Part shown: positions 43,248 through 55,549 of the stretch, piece by piece
Numbering within the stretch: the first letter of the stretch is position 1
Layout: the number at the start of each line of letters is the position of its first letter
Notes under the pieces: generated by a model
The model's input: only the letters and a program-made list of their open reading frames with translations
Told to the model about the DNA's origin: nothing
The model's database searches: none
Translations under genes and position numbers: made by a program
DNA from: Tragulus kanchil
Lineage: Eukaryota > Chordata > Mammalia > Artiodactyla > Tragulidae
DNA: 64,000 nt
Reading direction: 5' to 3'
NCBI GenBank assembly: GCA_022376925.1
Contig: JAIOJX010000025.1
Span: forward strand, 184,139,801-184,203,800

Positions 43248-45400
43248 TATTATTGGAATTATTTTGATCAGACTGAAAACTGTAAGCTAGAATTTAGTTC
43301 AGCTATGTGGTAGGTTTAGGGGATGAAAAAAATGAAAGAGATGGACCTACTTCTCCAGTGACCTCCACCATATTTAGATTAAAATTAAACTTTCTCTATT
43401 TTACTACAAAAAAAAAAAAAAAAAAAAAACTCAGCTCCTTATTTACTAATAGGTTGGCAGTGTCCTACTCCTCGGACTATAGTCCACTCTCTTTTCCCCA
43501 AATATGTCATACTTTCTCCCACGTTTGGGCATCTGTATTTGGCTGATTCCACTGCCTAGAATGTGTTCTTCCCCCAGCTCTCTACGTAACTTGGCACCTT
43601 CCCGACATTCATATATCAGCTTGAAAATCACCATCTCAGCAGGCCCTCCCCCAACAGACACATACCCATCAGGATACCTTCAACAACAACTAACAAAGGG
43701 GACCCAACTGGAAATAGCTAGAACAATGCTTTAGCAATGCATGCAACACATTGCAAAAAGGAAAGAAAATTCTAACCTTGGATAATTCAACAACATTAGG
43801 TCCTCAGCAAAGACCCGGGTCCTTCCCAACGTTTTAACTCTGCCATCTGCAGCAGGCCGACAATCCTCACCTCAGGGTTACAAGGGGATTGCAATTGCTC
43901 CAGCCTTCCCAGGAGGACACAATAGTACCCTGCGAAGAAGACAGGCATTTTGTTCCATTTTTGTCTCAGTAGCAAAACCTTTATCAGAAGTTCCCCAGTA
44001 AGCAACATTTCAATCCCATTGGCCAGGACCTGCTTTACCCAAACTAATCACTGGTGAAAAGGAAGAAATGACCGTGACTGATATTAACAAGACATCTGAA
44101 GAAGAGTCATATTCTCTAAGATGACCAGAAAATACCCCAGGAAAATTGTAGTCGTGTCAGCAAGCACAGGAGGGAGGTCAGGCTTGGGGAAAGGATTATT
44201 ATTGAAAGATAAACAGAAGCAGTGACCACAGCGTCCAATCCAAGATAGCCCCTATCGCTTTCCGGGACAATGGGCCTTTTGATATTGGCATAGAACAGGG
44301 CTCAGCCTCTTGTTTCTCTTGTTTATTATTGGAATTATTTTGATCAGACTGAAAACTGTAAGCTAGAATTTAGTTCAGCTATGTGGTAGGTTTAGGGGAT
44401 GAAAAAAATGAAAGAGATGGACCTACTTCTCCAGTGACCTCCACCATATTTAGATTAAAATTAAACTTTCTCTATTTTACTACAAAAAAAAAAAAAAAAA
44501 AAAAACTCAGCTCCTTATTTACTAATAGGTTGGCAGTGTCCTACTCCTCGGACTATAGTCCACTCTCTTTTCCCCAAATATGTCATACTTTCTCCCACGT
44601 TTGGGCATCTGTATTTGGCTGATTCCACTGCCTAGAATGTGTTCTTCCCCCAGCTCTCTACGTAACTTGGCACCTTCCCGACATTCATATATCAGCTTGA
44701 AAATCACCATCTCAGCAGGCCCTCCCCCAACAGACACATACCCATCAGGATACCTTCAACAACAACTAACAAAGGGGACCCAACTGGAAATAGCTAGAAC
44801 AATGCTTTAGCAATGCATGCAACACATTGCAAAAAGGAAAGAAAATTCTAACCTTGGATAATTCAACAACATTAGGTCCTCAGCAAAGACCCGGGTCCTT
44901 CCCAACGTTTTAACTCTGCCATCTGCAGCAGGCCGACAATCCTCACCTCAGGGTTACAAGGGGATTGCAATTGCTCCAGCCTTCCCAGGAGGACACAATA
45001 GTACCCTGCGAAGAAGACAGGCATTTTGTTCCATTTTGTCTCAGTAGCAAAACCTTTATCAGAAGTTCCCCAGTAAGCAACATTTCAATCCCATTGGCCA
45101 GGACCTGCTTTACCCAAACTAATCACTGGTGAAAAGGAAGAAATGACCGTGACTGATATTAACAAGACATCTGAAGAAGAGTCATATTCTCTAAGATGAC
45201 CAGAAAATACCCCAGGAAAATTGTAGTCGTGTCAGCAAGCACAGGAGGGAGGTCAGGCTTGGGGAAAGGATTATTATTGAAAGATAAACAGAAGCAGTGA
45301 CCACAGCGTCCAATCCAAGATAGCCCCTATCGCTTTCCGGGACAATGGGCCTTTTGATATTGGCATAGAACAGGGCTCAGCCTCTTGTTTCTCTTGTTTA
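43248..45400 (+). repeat. Tandem duplication M (43248-44323 / 44324-45400)
   Basis: Direct copies offset by 1076 bp with no filler (junction in 'gttta|ttattggaatt'). Both carry an A21-22 run (43409 and 44485). One difference noticed is a T-run: 'ccatttttgtc' versus 'ccattttgtc'. Confidence 0.96.
43490..43700 (-). repeat. L2-type LINE fragment, antisense
   Basis: Old L2-like sequence: 'gcctagaatgtgttcttccc', 'aaaatcaccatctcagcagg'. Copied at 44566-44776 by duplication M. Diverged; moderate certainty. Confidence 0.45.
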
Positions 45401-45560
45401 TTTATTTGCTCATTGTCCAATATCTCCATGCAAATGTGACTTCCATGAGGACAAGGACCTTGCACATTGCTTCACCAGGCTCCTCCTCGGCACCTGGGCA
45501 GTCCTTGACACAGAGTCGGCACACCGTGAATATTTTTGAATGGATGCGTGTATGCATGTA
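45400..45560 (-). repeat. L2-type LINE 3' end, antisense
   Basis: 'gacttccatgaggacaagga', 'agtccttgacacagagtcgg' and 'accgtgaatatttttgaatg' match the antisense L2 3' end. The ORF that later enters the COMMD1 retrocopy begins here. Confidence 0.65.
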
Positions 45561-45639
45561 CCCACACCCATGCCCACTATGCTGTTGCACACTTTGTGGC
45601 AGGTTGATACACAACTTGACAAGGAGAAAAATCCACCAA

Positions 45640-46189
45640 TGAAATCGATTGCATCTGCAGACATGGATTTCAACCAGCTGGAGGCATTTTTGACTGCTCA
45701 AACCAAAAAGCAAGGTGGGATCACATCTGAGCAAGCTGCTGTCATTTCCAAATTCTGGAAGAGCCATAAGACAAAAATCCGAGAGAACCTCATGAACCAG
45801 AGCCGCTGGGACAGTGGACTTCGAGGCTTGAGCTGGAGAGTTGATGGCAAATCTCAGTCAAGACACTCAGCTCAAATACACACTCCTGTTGCCATAATGG
45901 AGCTGGAAATAGGGAAAAATGGACAGGAATCTGAATTTCTGTGTTTGGAATTTGATGAGGTCAAAGTCAACCAAGTTCTGAAGAAGCTCTCAGAGGTAGA
46001 AGAAATTATCAGCACACTGATGCAGCCAGCCTAGCTGAAGATGCAGTTGTTGAAGCAAAAAGGTGGTCATGATCCCTCCCCAGAGACCTGCTTACTATTG
46101 TAAAAACAAATAAGCAAACAACACTTATTCCCCCAATAGTATTAAATCCTCAAGTTCAAATCCTGAAAAAAAAAAAAAAAAAAAAAAAC
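45640..46189 (+). pseudogene. COMMD1: COMMD1 5'-truncated processed retrocopy with open COMM domain
   Basis: COMMD1 is a COMM-domain scaffold acting in copper handling, NF-kB turnover and endosomal sorting (CCC complex). The copy begins at the codons for KSIASADMDFNQ (about residue 60 of the 190-residue protein) and runs without stop or frameshift to TAG at 46032-46034, about 131 codons. It covers the end of the N-terminal domain and the whole COMM domain (landmarks SGLRGLSWRVDGKSQSRHSA and ESEFLCLEFDEVKVNQ). There are no introns. ATTAAA at 46141 is followed by a poly(A) from 46166. Perfect 14-bp target-site duplications 'gaaaaatccaccaa' lie at 45626-45639 and 46190-46203. The frame continues upstream to an ATG at 45540, giving a 164-codon ORF with 34 codons of L2 and unique DNA. 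An ATG at 45639 also precedes the insert. Whether it is transcribed is unknown. Confidence 0.95.
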
Positions 46190-46203
46190 GAAAAATCCAC
46201 CAA

Positions 46204-46515
46204 GACTAAGCCATCCCCACTACAATGGCCATAACCTTAGAAGCCACTGAGCTCAAAGAACATGTCTTACATGATGTTAGCAAACCTTACAGGGCATTTA
46301 AAACAGGATGTAATACTTTTCCCCTAAATTTTGCTTCTTCTCCAGTAATTCCTGAGTCCATGATTATACCCAGATGCACAAGATAGAATTTCACTATCTA
46401 CGCAATTTCCCCTCTCATTTAGCAGCCCTACATCTAAAAGTCAAGCCCCAAATAACTCAAAATTCCATCCCCTCATCTCAGTGTTCACTGTCACTGCTTT
46501 AGCTGGGTCATGTTA
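46204..46515. other. No gene recognised
   Basis: Single-copy AT-rich sequence between the COMMD1 retrocopy and duplication N. Nothing recognised. Confidence 0.4.
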
Positions 46516-46944
46516 AATAAATTCTAGTATCTTTGTCAACTCAACTTTCTATCATACTTTAACTCCTATTTTCTTATTTTCCAGGGCCCAGCATTAAAAC
46601 TCAGCTAGAAGAGATGGATCAAGTTCATTATTAGTTTGAATTACTGTAATATCCAGAACATACTCCATTTCTACTTTTTTCCATCCTCAATAAGGTTACA
46701 TTTGAGAAGACAAGAGAGAGAAAAGACAGTTTAAGCTGTTACTTTAAATGGCCATTTCTTAAAAGCAAGAGCATAACTCAGGATTTTCAGTTTGATACTC
46801 AGCCAACTGTGCAGAGTTCAATCTTGTAAAAATCCATCAGTATAGAAAATAAATGAAACAAAGGTAATCCAACATCTTTTATAATTCTTGGATGTTAGCC
46901 ATGGAGAGCAGGCTGAGTGCCAATGAACTGACGTTTTTGAATTG

Positions 46945-47280
46945 TGGTACTAGAGGAGACTCTTGAGAGTCCCTTGGACAGCAAGATCAAACCAGTCAAA
47001 CCTAAAGGAATTCAACCTTGAATATTCATTGGAAGGAATGCTGCTGAAGCTGAAGCTCCAATACTTTGACCACCTGATGTGAAGAGCCAACTCATTGATT
47101 CTGGGGAAGATTGAAGGCAAATGGAGAAGGGGGTGACAGAGGACGAGATGGTTAGATAGCACCACTGACTCAATGGACATAAATTTGAGCAAACTCCAGG
47201 AGATAGTAAAAGACAGGGAAGCCTGGCATGGTGCAGTCCATGGGCTCAAAGAGTCAGACGTGACTTAGCAACTGAACAGA
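46945..47280 (+). mobile_element. BovB LINE 3' end
   Basis: Sense BovB 3' end: 'ttgtggtactagaggagact', 'agctccaatactttgaccac', 'agagtcagacgtgacttagc'. The 99-codon reverse ORF is its antisense shadow. Copied at 48077-48412. Confidence 0.92.
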
Positions 47281-48076
47281 TGAGTATAATATTGCAAAGA
47301 TATCAAACAGGCCTCTGGGGGGAGAAGACTATAGAAGTGCCTTTGAGGTTCCTTGTGGCCATCTGTTTCCTGATTCTAATCAAGATTTTTCCATTTCTAT
47401 GGGCTTTACAGACTAAGGTCTGCTAAAGATTCAATTTCAAAAGAGTTTCATGGTTTGTTTGTTTAAAAAATCATTGTTTTATTATATTTTGTCCCTATTT
47501 TTCAACAAAAATCAGGATAAATTAGAAAAATAGAAGTCTTCATACGAGGAATAAGAAACAAAAGACTCACACCTGTTGCAATCTAACTCAAGATGGAACT
47601 CTTCAATAACCCCCCAAACAACAAAACTTTGCTTCAATTCAATGTTTAATAAATTCTAGTATGTTTGTCAACTCAACTTTCTATCATACTTTAACTCCTA
47701 TTTTCTTATTTTCCAGGGCCCAGCATTAAAACTCAGCTAGAAGAGATGGATCAAGTTCATTATTAGTTTGAATTACTGTAATATCCAGAACATACTCCAT
47801 TTCTACTTTTTTCCATCCTCAATAAGGTTACATTTGAGAAGACAAGAGAGAGAAAAGACAGTTTAAGCTGTTACTTTAAATGGCCATTTCTTAAAAGCAA
47901 GAGCATAACTCAGGATTTTCAGTTTGATACTCAGCCAACTGTGCAGAGTTCAATCTTGTAAAAATCCATCAGTATAGAAAATAAATGAAACAAAGGTAAT
48001 CCAACATCTTTTATAATTCTTGGATGTTAGCCATGGAGAGCAGGCTGAGTGCCAATGAACTGACGTTTTTGAATTG

Positions 48077-48412
48077 TGGTACTAGAGGAGACTCTTGAGA
48101 GTCCCTTGGACAGCAAGATCAAACCAGTCAAACCTAAAGGAATTCAACCTTGAATATTCATTGGAAGGAATGCTGCTGAAGCTGAAGCTCCAATACTTTG
48201 ACCACCTGATGTGAAGAGCCAACTCATTGATTCTGGGGAAGATTGAAGGCAAATGGAGAAGGGGGTGACAGAGGACGAGATGGTTAGATAGCACCACTGA
48301 CTCAATGGACATAAATTTGAGCAAACTCCAGGAGATAGTAAAAGACAGGGAAGCCTGGCATGGTGCAGTCCATGGGCTCAAAGAGTCAGACGTGACTTAG
48401 CAACTGAACAGA
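48077..48412 (+). mobile_element. BovB LINE 3' end, duplication N copy
   Basis: Same insertion as 46945-47280. Confidence 0.92.
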
Positions 48413-49024
48413 TGAGTATAATATTGCAAAGATATCAAACAGGCCTCTGGGGGGAGAAGACTATAGAAGTGCCTTTGAGGTTCCTTGTGGCCATCTGTTT
48501 CCTGATTCTAATCAAGATTTTTCCATTTCTATGGGCTTTACAGACTAAGGTCTGCTAAAGATTCAATTTCAAAAGAGTTTCATGGTTTGTTTGTTTAAAA
48601 AATCATTGTTTTATTATATTTTGTCCCTATTTTTCAACAAAAATCAGGATAAATTAGAAAAATAGAAGTCTTCATACGAGGAATAAGAAACAAAAGACTC
48701 ACACCTGTTGCAATCTAACTCAAGATGGAACTCTTCAATAACCCCCCAAACAACAAAACTTTGCTTCAATTCAATGTTTAATAAACTTAGCGTGGATCAA
48801 CCAGGCATGCTATTAATTGTGAAGGAAAAGAAATGAAAGATTAATGTATAAAATATCATCAATAATATATTACTGAAGATGATGAGCAAAAGTGAAGATG
48901 TAATTAGGGATTTTATAGTGCTTTTTGACTCTCTGGAATGGAGCTCCATCCTAACCTGAGTGTCTGTACCCTTAACACATCTGAGGTTAGCACATACCTG
49001 TTTTTAGGAACTTGTATGCGCAAA

Positions 49025-49235
49025 GGGCTTCCCTGGTGGCTCAGATGCTAAAGAACCTGCCTGCAATGTAGGAGACCCAGGTTCAACCCTTGAGTCAGGA
49101 AATTCCCCTAGAGGAGGGCATGGCAGCCCACTCCAGTATTCTTGCCTCAAGAGTTCCTTTGAGAGAGGAGCCTGGTGGGTACAGTCCATGGGATCACAAA
49201 GAACTGAACATGAAAGAACAACTGACACATGTACA
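49025..49235 (+). mobile_element. Bov-tA/BovA2 SINE
   Basis: Forward SINE: 'gggcttccctggtggctcag', 'cccactccagtattcttgcc', 'ggtacagtccatgggatcac'. Confidence 0.94.
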
Positions 49236-49824
49236 AAAAACAGGACGATATCTGCAAAAACAAAACTGCTTTTATTAAATAAAGTCATGTGTTAATGACT
49301 TCCCCCAAGAAATGCATCTTGAATCTATTATTCTCGATACACACACATACACACAATATAAGACCTCTTTAGGTTTTGCTTTCACTTTCAATATTCATCT
49401 CACTTGGGTTTAGCTTCATTCCAAATCTGATGTCTCTTATTAATTCTGGCTTTTGCTTTCACCATGAATTCTAATCATTTTTTTCATAGTATAACACCCC
49501 TTCAAAAAAAGAGCTTAAGAGAATCATAGAAAATATGTCTTGGATTGGCCTGTTCTCCTTTCCTACCTGCTTCATGTCAAATTATTCAAAGTATAGGCAG
49601 ATTCTGATCACTCCAGTAAGATTCCAAAGCAACAACAAAGCAAGGCCTTGTTATTGGGAAATAAATCTTATGAGGATCCACTTGGCCTTAGCTGACACAA
49701 ACAAATAATAAAGCAAACAGAATCACCCTGCAGAAACATGACCTCCCCCTTAGCAAATTAAAAGAATGAGAAATCTAAGAAGCCTTAATGAACAAATACT
49801 CCTACAGGCAGCACTTAAACCTAC
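49236..49824. other. No gene recognised
   Basis: AT-rich single-copy sequence with a short CA-rich tract near 49340-49356. Nothing else recognised. Confidence 0.4.
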
Positions 49825-50350
49825 ACTCCAGACCCTCACTGTTTTCCCATCCCCCGTCTCATTGCATTTCCTCACTTCTTGAATCCTTTCAACAAATAGT
49901 CTTTCTCTCTGAAAACATTTTGTGGTACAACAAACAAGCATGAAACATCTATCAGGAGCATTACACAACCCTAAGTGCTATGGAAGACACAGAGGTGAGC
50001 TTAACAGGGAATTTATGGTTTATCAGGGAGCTAATTCTTGTAATCTAGCAAAAAATATAAAACCAAAACAGTGCTAAAAGAGAGGGGAAAATGAGCTTTT
50101 TTGCACAAGGTAGCATGTGAGCTGATTTTTAAAGACTGGTAAGATTTAGACATGCAAGGATGAAGGCATCCGTAGTAAAGGAACTCATGAATAAACATGC
50201 CAAAATGATAAAGCATAAAATAGTTCAGGAAAATGAAGCCTAGAACTTCAGCTTCAGAGCCTAACAATCTCAGCCTCAAATCCTGGCTGATTAAGCCAGC
50301 TCAGACATCTTAGAAGGCACGAAGAAAGGGCTGTTTTTCTCCATGAAAGT

Positions 50351-50545
50351 GTTAGTTGCTCAGTCTTGTCTGACTCTGTGAGACCCCACGGACTGTATCT
50401 CACCAGGCTCCTCTTCCATGGGATTATCCTGGCAAGGAGTACTAGAATGGGTTGCCGTTCCCTTCTCCAGGGGATCTTCCCCACCCAGGAATGGAACCCA
50501 CATCTTCTGCATTACAACCAGATTCTTTACCGTATGAGACTCTGA
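50351..50545 (-). mobile_element. Bov-tA/BovA2 SINE
   Basis: Reverse SINE: 'gttagttgctcagtcttgtc', 'ctggcaaggagtactagaat', 'cccacccaggaatggaaccc', 'attctttaccgtatgagact'. Copied at 51501-51695. Confidence 0.93.
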
Positions 50546-51500
50546 TGATGAGATGTAGACATAGCTTTGGTCCTTTGAGGCAATGCACTTCCTCCAATAC
50601 CGGCCTATTCTTTCCTCCCCTCCACCACCCATCTCATGCCATGTTTAACATCAGTTACTCAGATACATAAAGCCACCCGCCCAAAGACAGCCTGGATTCA
50701 ATCTGAAGTCTCTCGAATTTCAAAACTCCCACTCTGCCAAGATCAGCTGCCTACATCCCCTCACCTCCGGCACTAGAATCTGTCTCCTCTAGTTTTAACC
50801 ATCCTGGGAGCTCAGTGTACATGCATTCCACCCATACCTTGCTAGGCAACCAGCAGCATCGGAAGAAAGAAGATGCGCAAGCTTAATGTCACCAACTGAC
50901 CCTTGTTCATCTCTGCACCATTTTAGGTAACAAACAAATTAGTAGCCACTGAATGCATTTCTTGGTCTAAGCTCATCACATGTTTCAATTTATACTCCAG
51001 ACCTCACTGTCATTGCATTTCCTCACTTCTTGAATCCTTTCAACAAATAGTCTTTCTCTCTGAAAACATTTTGTGGTACAACAAACAAGCATGAAACATC
51101 TATCAGGAGCATTACACAACCCTAAGTGCTATGGAAGACACAGAGGTGAGCTTAACAGGGAATTTATGGTTTATCAGGGAGCTAATTCTTGTAATCTAGC
51201 AAAAAATATAAAACCAAAACAGTGCTAAAAGAGAGGGGAAAATGAGCTTTTTGCACAAGGTAGCATGTGAGCTGATTTTTAAAGACTGGTAAGATTTAGA
51301 CATGCAAGGATGAAGGCATCCGTAGTAAAGGAACTCATGAATAAACATGCCAAAATGATAAAGCATAAAATAGTTCAGGAAAATGAAGCCTAGAACTTCA
51401 GCTTCAGAGCCTAACAATCTCAGCCTCAAATCCTGGCTGATTAAGCCAGCTCAGACATCTTAGAAGGCACGAAGAAAGGGCTGTTTTTCTCCATGAAAGT

Positions 51501-51695
51501 GTTAGTTGCTCAGTCTTGTCTGACTCTGTGAGACCCCACGGACTGTATCTCACCAGGCTCCTCTTCCATGGGATTATCCTGGCAAGGAGTACTAGAATGG
51601 GTTGCCTTTCCCCTTCTCCAGGTATCTTCCCCACCCAGGAATGGAACCCACATCTTCTGCATTACAACCAGATTCTTTACCGTATGAGACTCTGA
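51501..51695 (-). mobile_element. Bov-tA/BovA2 SINE, duplication O copy
   Basis: Same insertion as 50351-50545, with changes around the C- and G-runs in the middle. Confidence 0.92.
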
Positions 51696-52439
51696 TGATG
51701 AGATGTAGACATAGCTTTGGTCCTTTGAGGCAATGCACTTCCTCCAATACCGGCCTATTCTTTCCTCCCCTCCACCACCCATCTCATGCCATGTTTAACA
51801 TCAGTTACTCAGATACATAAAGCCACCCGCCCAAAGACAGCCTGGATTCAATCTGAAGTCTCTCGAATTTCAAAACTCCCACTCTGCCAAGATCAGCTGC
51901 CTACATCCCCTCACCTCCGGCACTAGAATCTGTCTCCTCTAGTTTTAACCATCCTGGGAGCTCAGTGTACATGCATTCCACCCATACCTTGCTAGGCAAC
52001 CAGCAGCATCGGAAGAAAGAAGATGCGCAAGCTTAATGTCACCAACTGACCCTTGTTCATCTCTGCACCATTTTAGGTAACAAACAAATTAGTAGCCACT
52101 GAATGCATTTCTTGGTCTAAGCTCATCACATGCTTCAATTTATAACACACAGAAAATACCAACTGAACACCCACCATCTTGGGTGCAGCAACATAAGGAA
52201 AAATATATTTAATACTACAATGGTCTACATTACTATGATACATCAAGATATTTTCAAATGCTGTTTCAAGTTCCCATCTGTTTTCTCCAGTCACGGTGGG
52301 GAAGAGAAAACAAAGATCCCAATTAAATCAAACCCTCTTGGAAATAAGCAGTAAGTCACTCTATAGGTAAAGAACTCATTCTCTATGAAAATGTGTGAAC
52401 CCATGATGGCTGGCCCTTTCTAGGCATCATGAACATGGC

Positions 52440-52835
52440 AGCTAAGTTCAAGCTGCTATACAGACTGGGCAACTTAATCAACAAACATTTATTTCTCACA
52501 GTTCTAGAGGCTGGGATCTCCAAGATCAAGGTGATGGCTGATCTGGAACCTGATGAGTACCCTCTTCCTAGTTTGCAAATGTCATCTTCTAAATGTATCC
52601 TCACATGGTGGACAGCAGAGAGAGTGAAAGAGAGAGAAAGGTGGGGTTGGGAGAGAAGAGAGAGGGAGTGGGGACCTCTCCTGGTTCTTAGAATCCCATT
52701 CTGGAGGAGGCCATACCCATGATCTAATTATCTCCAAAGACCCCCCCACACACACCTTTTAATACTATTGCATTAGGGGAGGGGTTAGGATCTTAGCATA
52801 TGAATTTTCAGGGGACACAAACATTTAGTCCATAA
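52440..52835. repeat. Ancient interspersed repeat with internal GA-rich tract
   Basis: Old repeat: 'gctgctatacagactgggca', 'tttatttctcacagttctag', 'tcctcacatggtggacagca', then a GAGA tract, then 'ttagcatatgaattttcagg' and 'aaacatttagtccataatg'. It is the same family as 1-200. Copied at 53565-53962. Family name not asserted. Confidence 0.6.
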
Positions 52836-52904
52836 TGTATGGTCATTACAATCACTCTACAGGAAGGTGTTTTTTAAATCTTATTTACATATGATGGCTC
52901 CAGG

Positions 52905-53005
52905 TCAAAGAGGTTAAGTATTATGCCTAAGGTCACATGACAAAATTAGTCACTAAGCAAGAAATCTAAACCTGGATGTGCTGAACCCTAATTCCTAACT
53001 TCCTG
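52905..53005 (-). repeat. MIR-type SINE, antisense
   Basis: 'aaagaggttaagtattatgc' followed by 'ctaaggtcacatgacaaaat', a typical reverse MIR core. Copied at 54035-54135 by duplication P. Confidence 0.65.
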
Positions 53006-54229
53006 TCCTTACAAGGAGCTGTATTCCCAATGCCAGTCCCTTTAGAATCTATCCGTCTCTGCTCTGACCTCTCCTTTTAGCACCTCCCAGTGGTACATGC
53101 ATTCCACCCATACCTTGCTAGGCAACCAGCAGCATCGGAAGAAAGAAGATGCGCAAGCTTAATGTCACCAACTGACCCTTGTTCATCTCTGCACCATTTT
53201 AGGTAACAAACAAATTAGTAGCCACTGAATGCATTTCTTGGTCTAAGCTCATCACATGCTTCAATTTATAACACACAGAAAATACCAACTGAACACCCAC
53301 CATCTTGGGTGCAGCAACATAAGGAAAAATATATTTAATACTACAATGGTCTACATTACTATGATACATCAAGATATTTTCAAATGCTGTTTCAAGTTCC
53401 CATCTGTTTTTCTCCAGTCACGGTGGGGAAGAGAAAACAAAGATCCCAATTAAATCAAACCCTCTTGGAAATAAGCAGTAAGTCACTCTATAGGTAAAGA
53501 ACTCATTCTCTATGAAAATGTGTGAACCCATGATGGCTGGCCCTTTCTAGGCATCATGAACATGGCAGCTAAGTTCAAGCTGCTATACAGACTGGGCAAC
53601 TTAATCAACAAACATTTATTTCTCACAGTTCTAGAGGCTGGGATCTCCAAGATCAAGGTGATGGCTGATCTGGAACCTGATGAGTACCCTCTTCCTAGTT
53701 TGCAAATGTCATCTTCTAAATGTATCCTCACATGGTGGACAGCAGAGAGAGAGAAAGAGAGAGAAAGGTGGGGGTTGGGAGAGAAAGAGAGAGAGGGGAG
53801 TGGGGACATCTCCTGGTTCTTATAATCCCATTCTGGAGGAGGCCATACCCATGATCTAATTATCTCCAAAGACCCCCCCACACACACCTTTTAATACTAT
53901 TGCATTAGGGGAGGGGTTAGGATCTTAGCATATGAATTTTCAGGGGACACAAACATTTAGTCCATAATGTATGGTCATTACAATCACTCTACAGGAAGGT
54001 GTTTTTTAAATCTTATTTACATATGATGGCTCCAGGTCAAAGAGGTTAAGTATTATGCCTAAGGTCACATGACAAAATTAGTCACTAAGCAAGAAATCTA
54101 AACCTGGATGTGCTGAACCCTAATTCCTAACTTCCTGTCCTTACAAGGAGCTGTATTCCCAATGCCAGTCCCTTTAGAATCTATCCGTCTCTCTGCTCTG
54201 ACCTCTCCTTTATAAGATCCTATTCTTAT

Positions 54230-54360
54230 TTAAACCACTCATTTGCCAAGATTCACTGAATGCTTCCTAAGTGGTAAGCACAGTTCTATATGACTTATAA
54301 GTACAATGTCACTTGCTCTTCACAACAACCTAATGAAGTGGGCAGAGCTAGTCCTTAGCA
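54230..54360 (-). repeat. MIR-type SINE, antisense
   Basis: 'tgctcttcacaacaacctaa' and 'tgaatgcttcctaagtggta' resemble reverse MIR. Duplication Q begins inside it. Confidence 0.55.
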
Positions 54361-54445
54361 TGACCACCCTGTTTAGAAATGGCATCCATCCTGATTGGTC
54401 AGTGCCATGCCAACCAGTTATTAAATCATTTTAATACCACTTCAG

Positions 54446-54650
54446 GGCTTTCCTGGTGGTTCATTAGTAAAGAATCTGCCTGCAATGTCGGAGACACAGG
54501 TTTCATCCCTGGGGGAAGATCCCCTGGAGGAGGGCATGGCTACCCACCCCACTATTCTTTCCTGGAGAATCCCATGACAGAGGAGCCTGTGGGGGCCACC
54601 GTCCATGGGGATGCGAAGAGTCAGATGCGACTGAAGTAACTGAACATGAA
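54446..54650 (+). mobile_element. Bov-tA/BovA2 SINE
   Basis: Forward SINE: 'gggctttcctggtggttcat', 'caggtttcatccctggggga', 'atggctacccaccccactat', 'gagtcagatgcgactgaagt'. Copied at 55550-55754. Confidence 0.93.
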
Positions 54651-54849
54651 CAATATGAACACCTGGAATACACACGGCAATTACGGCTGTCTAAGGCAGG
54701 AGGAAACTGAAGCTTCAAAACGGTGAACTGACACATTCAAGTCACCTGGTTGGGAGGTAGCATCGGCAAGGTTCCAACGCAGGTCTCTTTGGTGGCACAG
54801 GCTGTCCCCACTTCTAGCTCTGAGGTCCCTGATGCAGAGGTCTAAACTC

Positions 54850-55030
54850 AAATAGCTTGTCTGCTTATTATGTGCTTAGATAGACAGGTAACCTCTGTGA
54901 ACCTGGAGTTCCTCGTCTGAAAAATGAAGCTTTCACATTCAACTGAACTATTTGTTATAAGCTCTAAATCTAAATAACTATGGTCATGAGAATGGCTGGC
55001 TTGTAGTTGGCACTGAATTATTATTCAATA
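54850..55030 (+). repeat. MIR-type SINE, sense
   Basis: 'tagacaggtaacctctgtga' and 'tcgtctgaaaaatgaagctt' resemble sense MIR ('aacctctctgtgcctcagtt' type). Copied at 55954-56134. Confidence 0.5.
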
Positions 55031-55039
55031 ATATGAATG

Positions 55040-55388
55040 ATACGACTCATCCTCATTTACCAATATGAGGATGAGTCTCTTGATGAGGGTGAAAGAGGAG
55101 AGTGTAAAAGCTGGCTTGAAACTCAACCTTCCAAACACTAAGATCATGGTATCAGTTCCCATCACTTCATGGCAAATAGATGGGGAAAAGTGGAAACAGT
55201 GACAAATTTTACTTTCTTGGGTTCCAGCATCACTGCAGACAGTGACTGCAGCCACAAACTTAAGACACGTGCTCCTTGGAAGGAAAGCTATGACAAACCT
55301 AGATAGCATATGAAAAAGCAGAGATATCACTTTGCCACAAAGGTCCGTATAGTCAAAGCTATGGTTTTCCAGTAGTCAGGTACAGATG
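55040..55388 (+). mobile_element. BovB LINE fragment, cut by junction Q
   Basis: Sense BovB coding-end fragment ('gatgagggtgaaagaggaga', 'ttgggttccagcatcactgc') that stops at junction Q. The complete version starts at 56150. A 13-bp perfect inverted repeat lies at its 5' edge. Confidence 0.9.
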
Positions 55389-55549
55389 CTTCCTTGGTGC
55401 ATTTTGCCAATGTCACTTGCTCTTCACAACAACCTAATGAAGTGGGCAGAGCTAGTCCTTAGCATGACCACCCTGTTTAGAAATGGCATCCATCCTGATT
55501 GGTCAGTGCCATGCCAACCAGTTATTAAATCATTTTAATACCACTTCAG

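Larger units (their letters stand above)
46516..48783 (+). repeat. Tandem duplication N (46516-47647 / 47648-48783)
   Basis: Direct copies offset by exactly 1132 bp. The join uses microhomology 'ttaataaa' and no filler. One substitution noticed ('gtatcttt' versus 'gtatgttt'). Apart from the BovB end, the unit is repeat-poor. Confidence 0.96.
49825..52144 (+). repeat. Tandem duplication O (49825-50993 / 50994-52144)
   Basis: Direct copies offset by 1150-1169 bp with no filler (junction 'atttata|ctccag'). Copy 2 loses about 17 bp near 51012, one T near 51250, and differs around 51606-51622 ('ttcccttctccaggggatc' versus 'tttccccttctccaggtatc'). Confidence 0.95.
51967..54211 (+). repeat. Tandem duplication P (51967-53078 / 53093-54211)
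   Basis: Direct copies offset by 1126-1133 bp with a 14-bp filler (53079-53092). Differences concentrate in the GA-rich tract (52613-52675 versus 53739-53805) and in 'gtctctgctc' versus 'gtctctctgctc'. The start overlaps unit O, so 51967-52144 occurs three times. Confidence 0.95.

Noticed and set aside
46950..48381. Two identical 99-codon reverse ORFs
   Set aside because: They are the antisense of the BovB 3' end, copied by duplication N.
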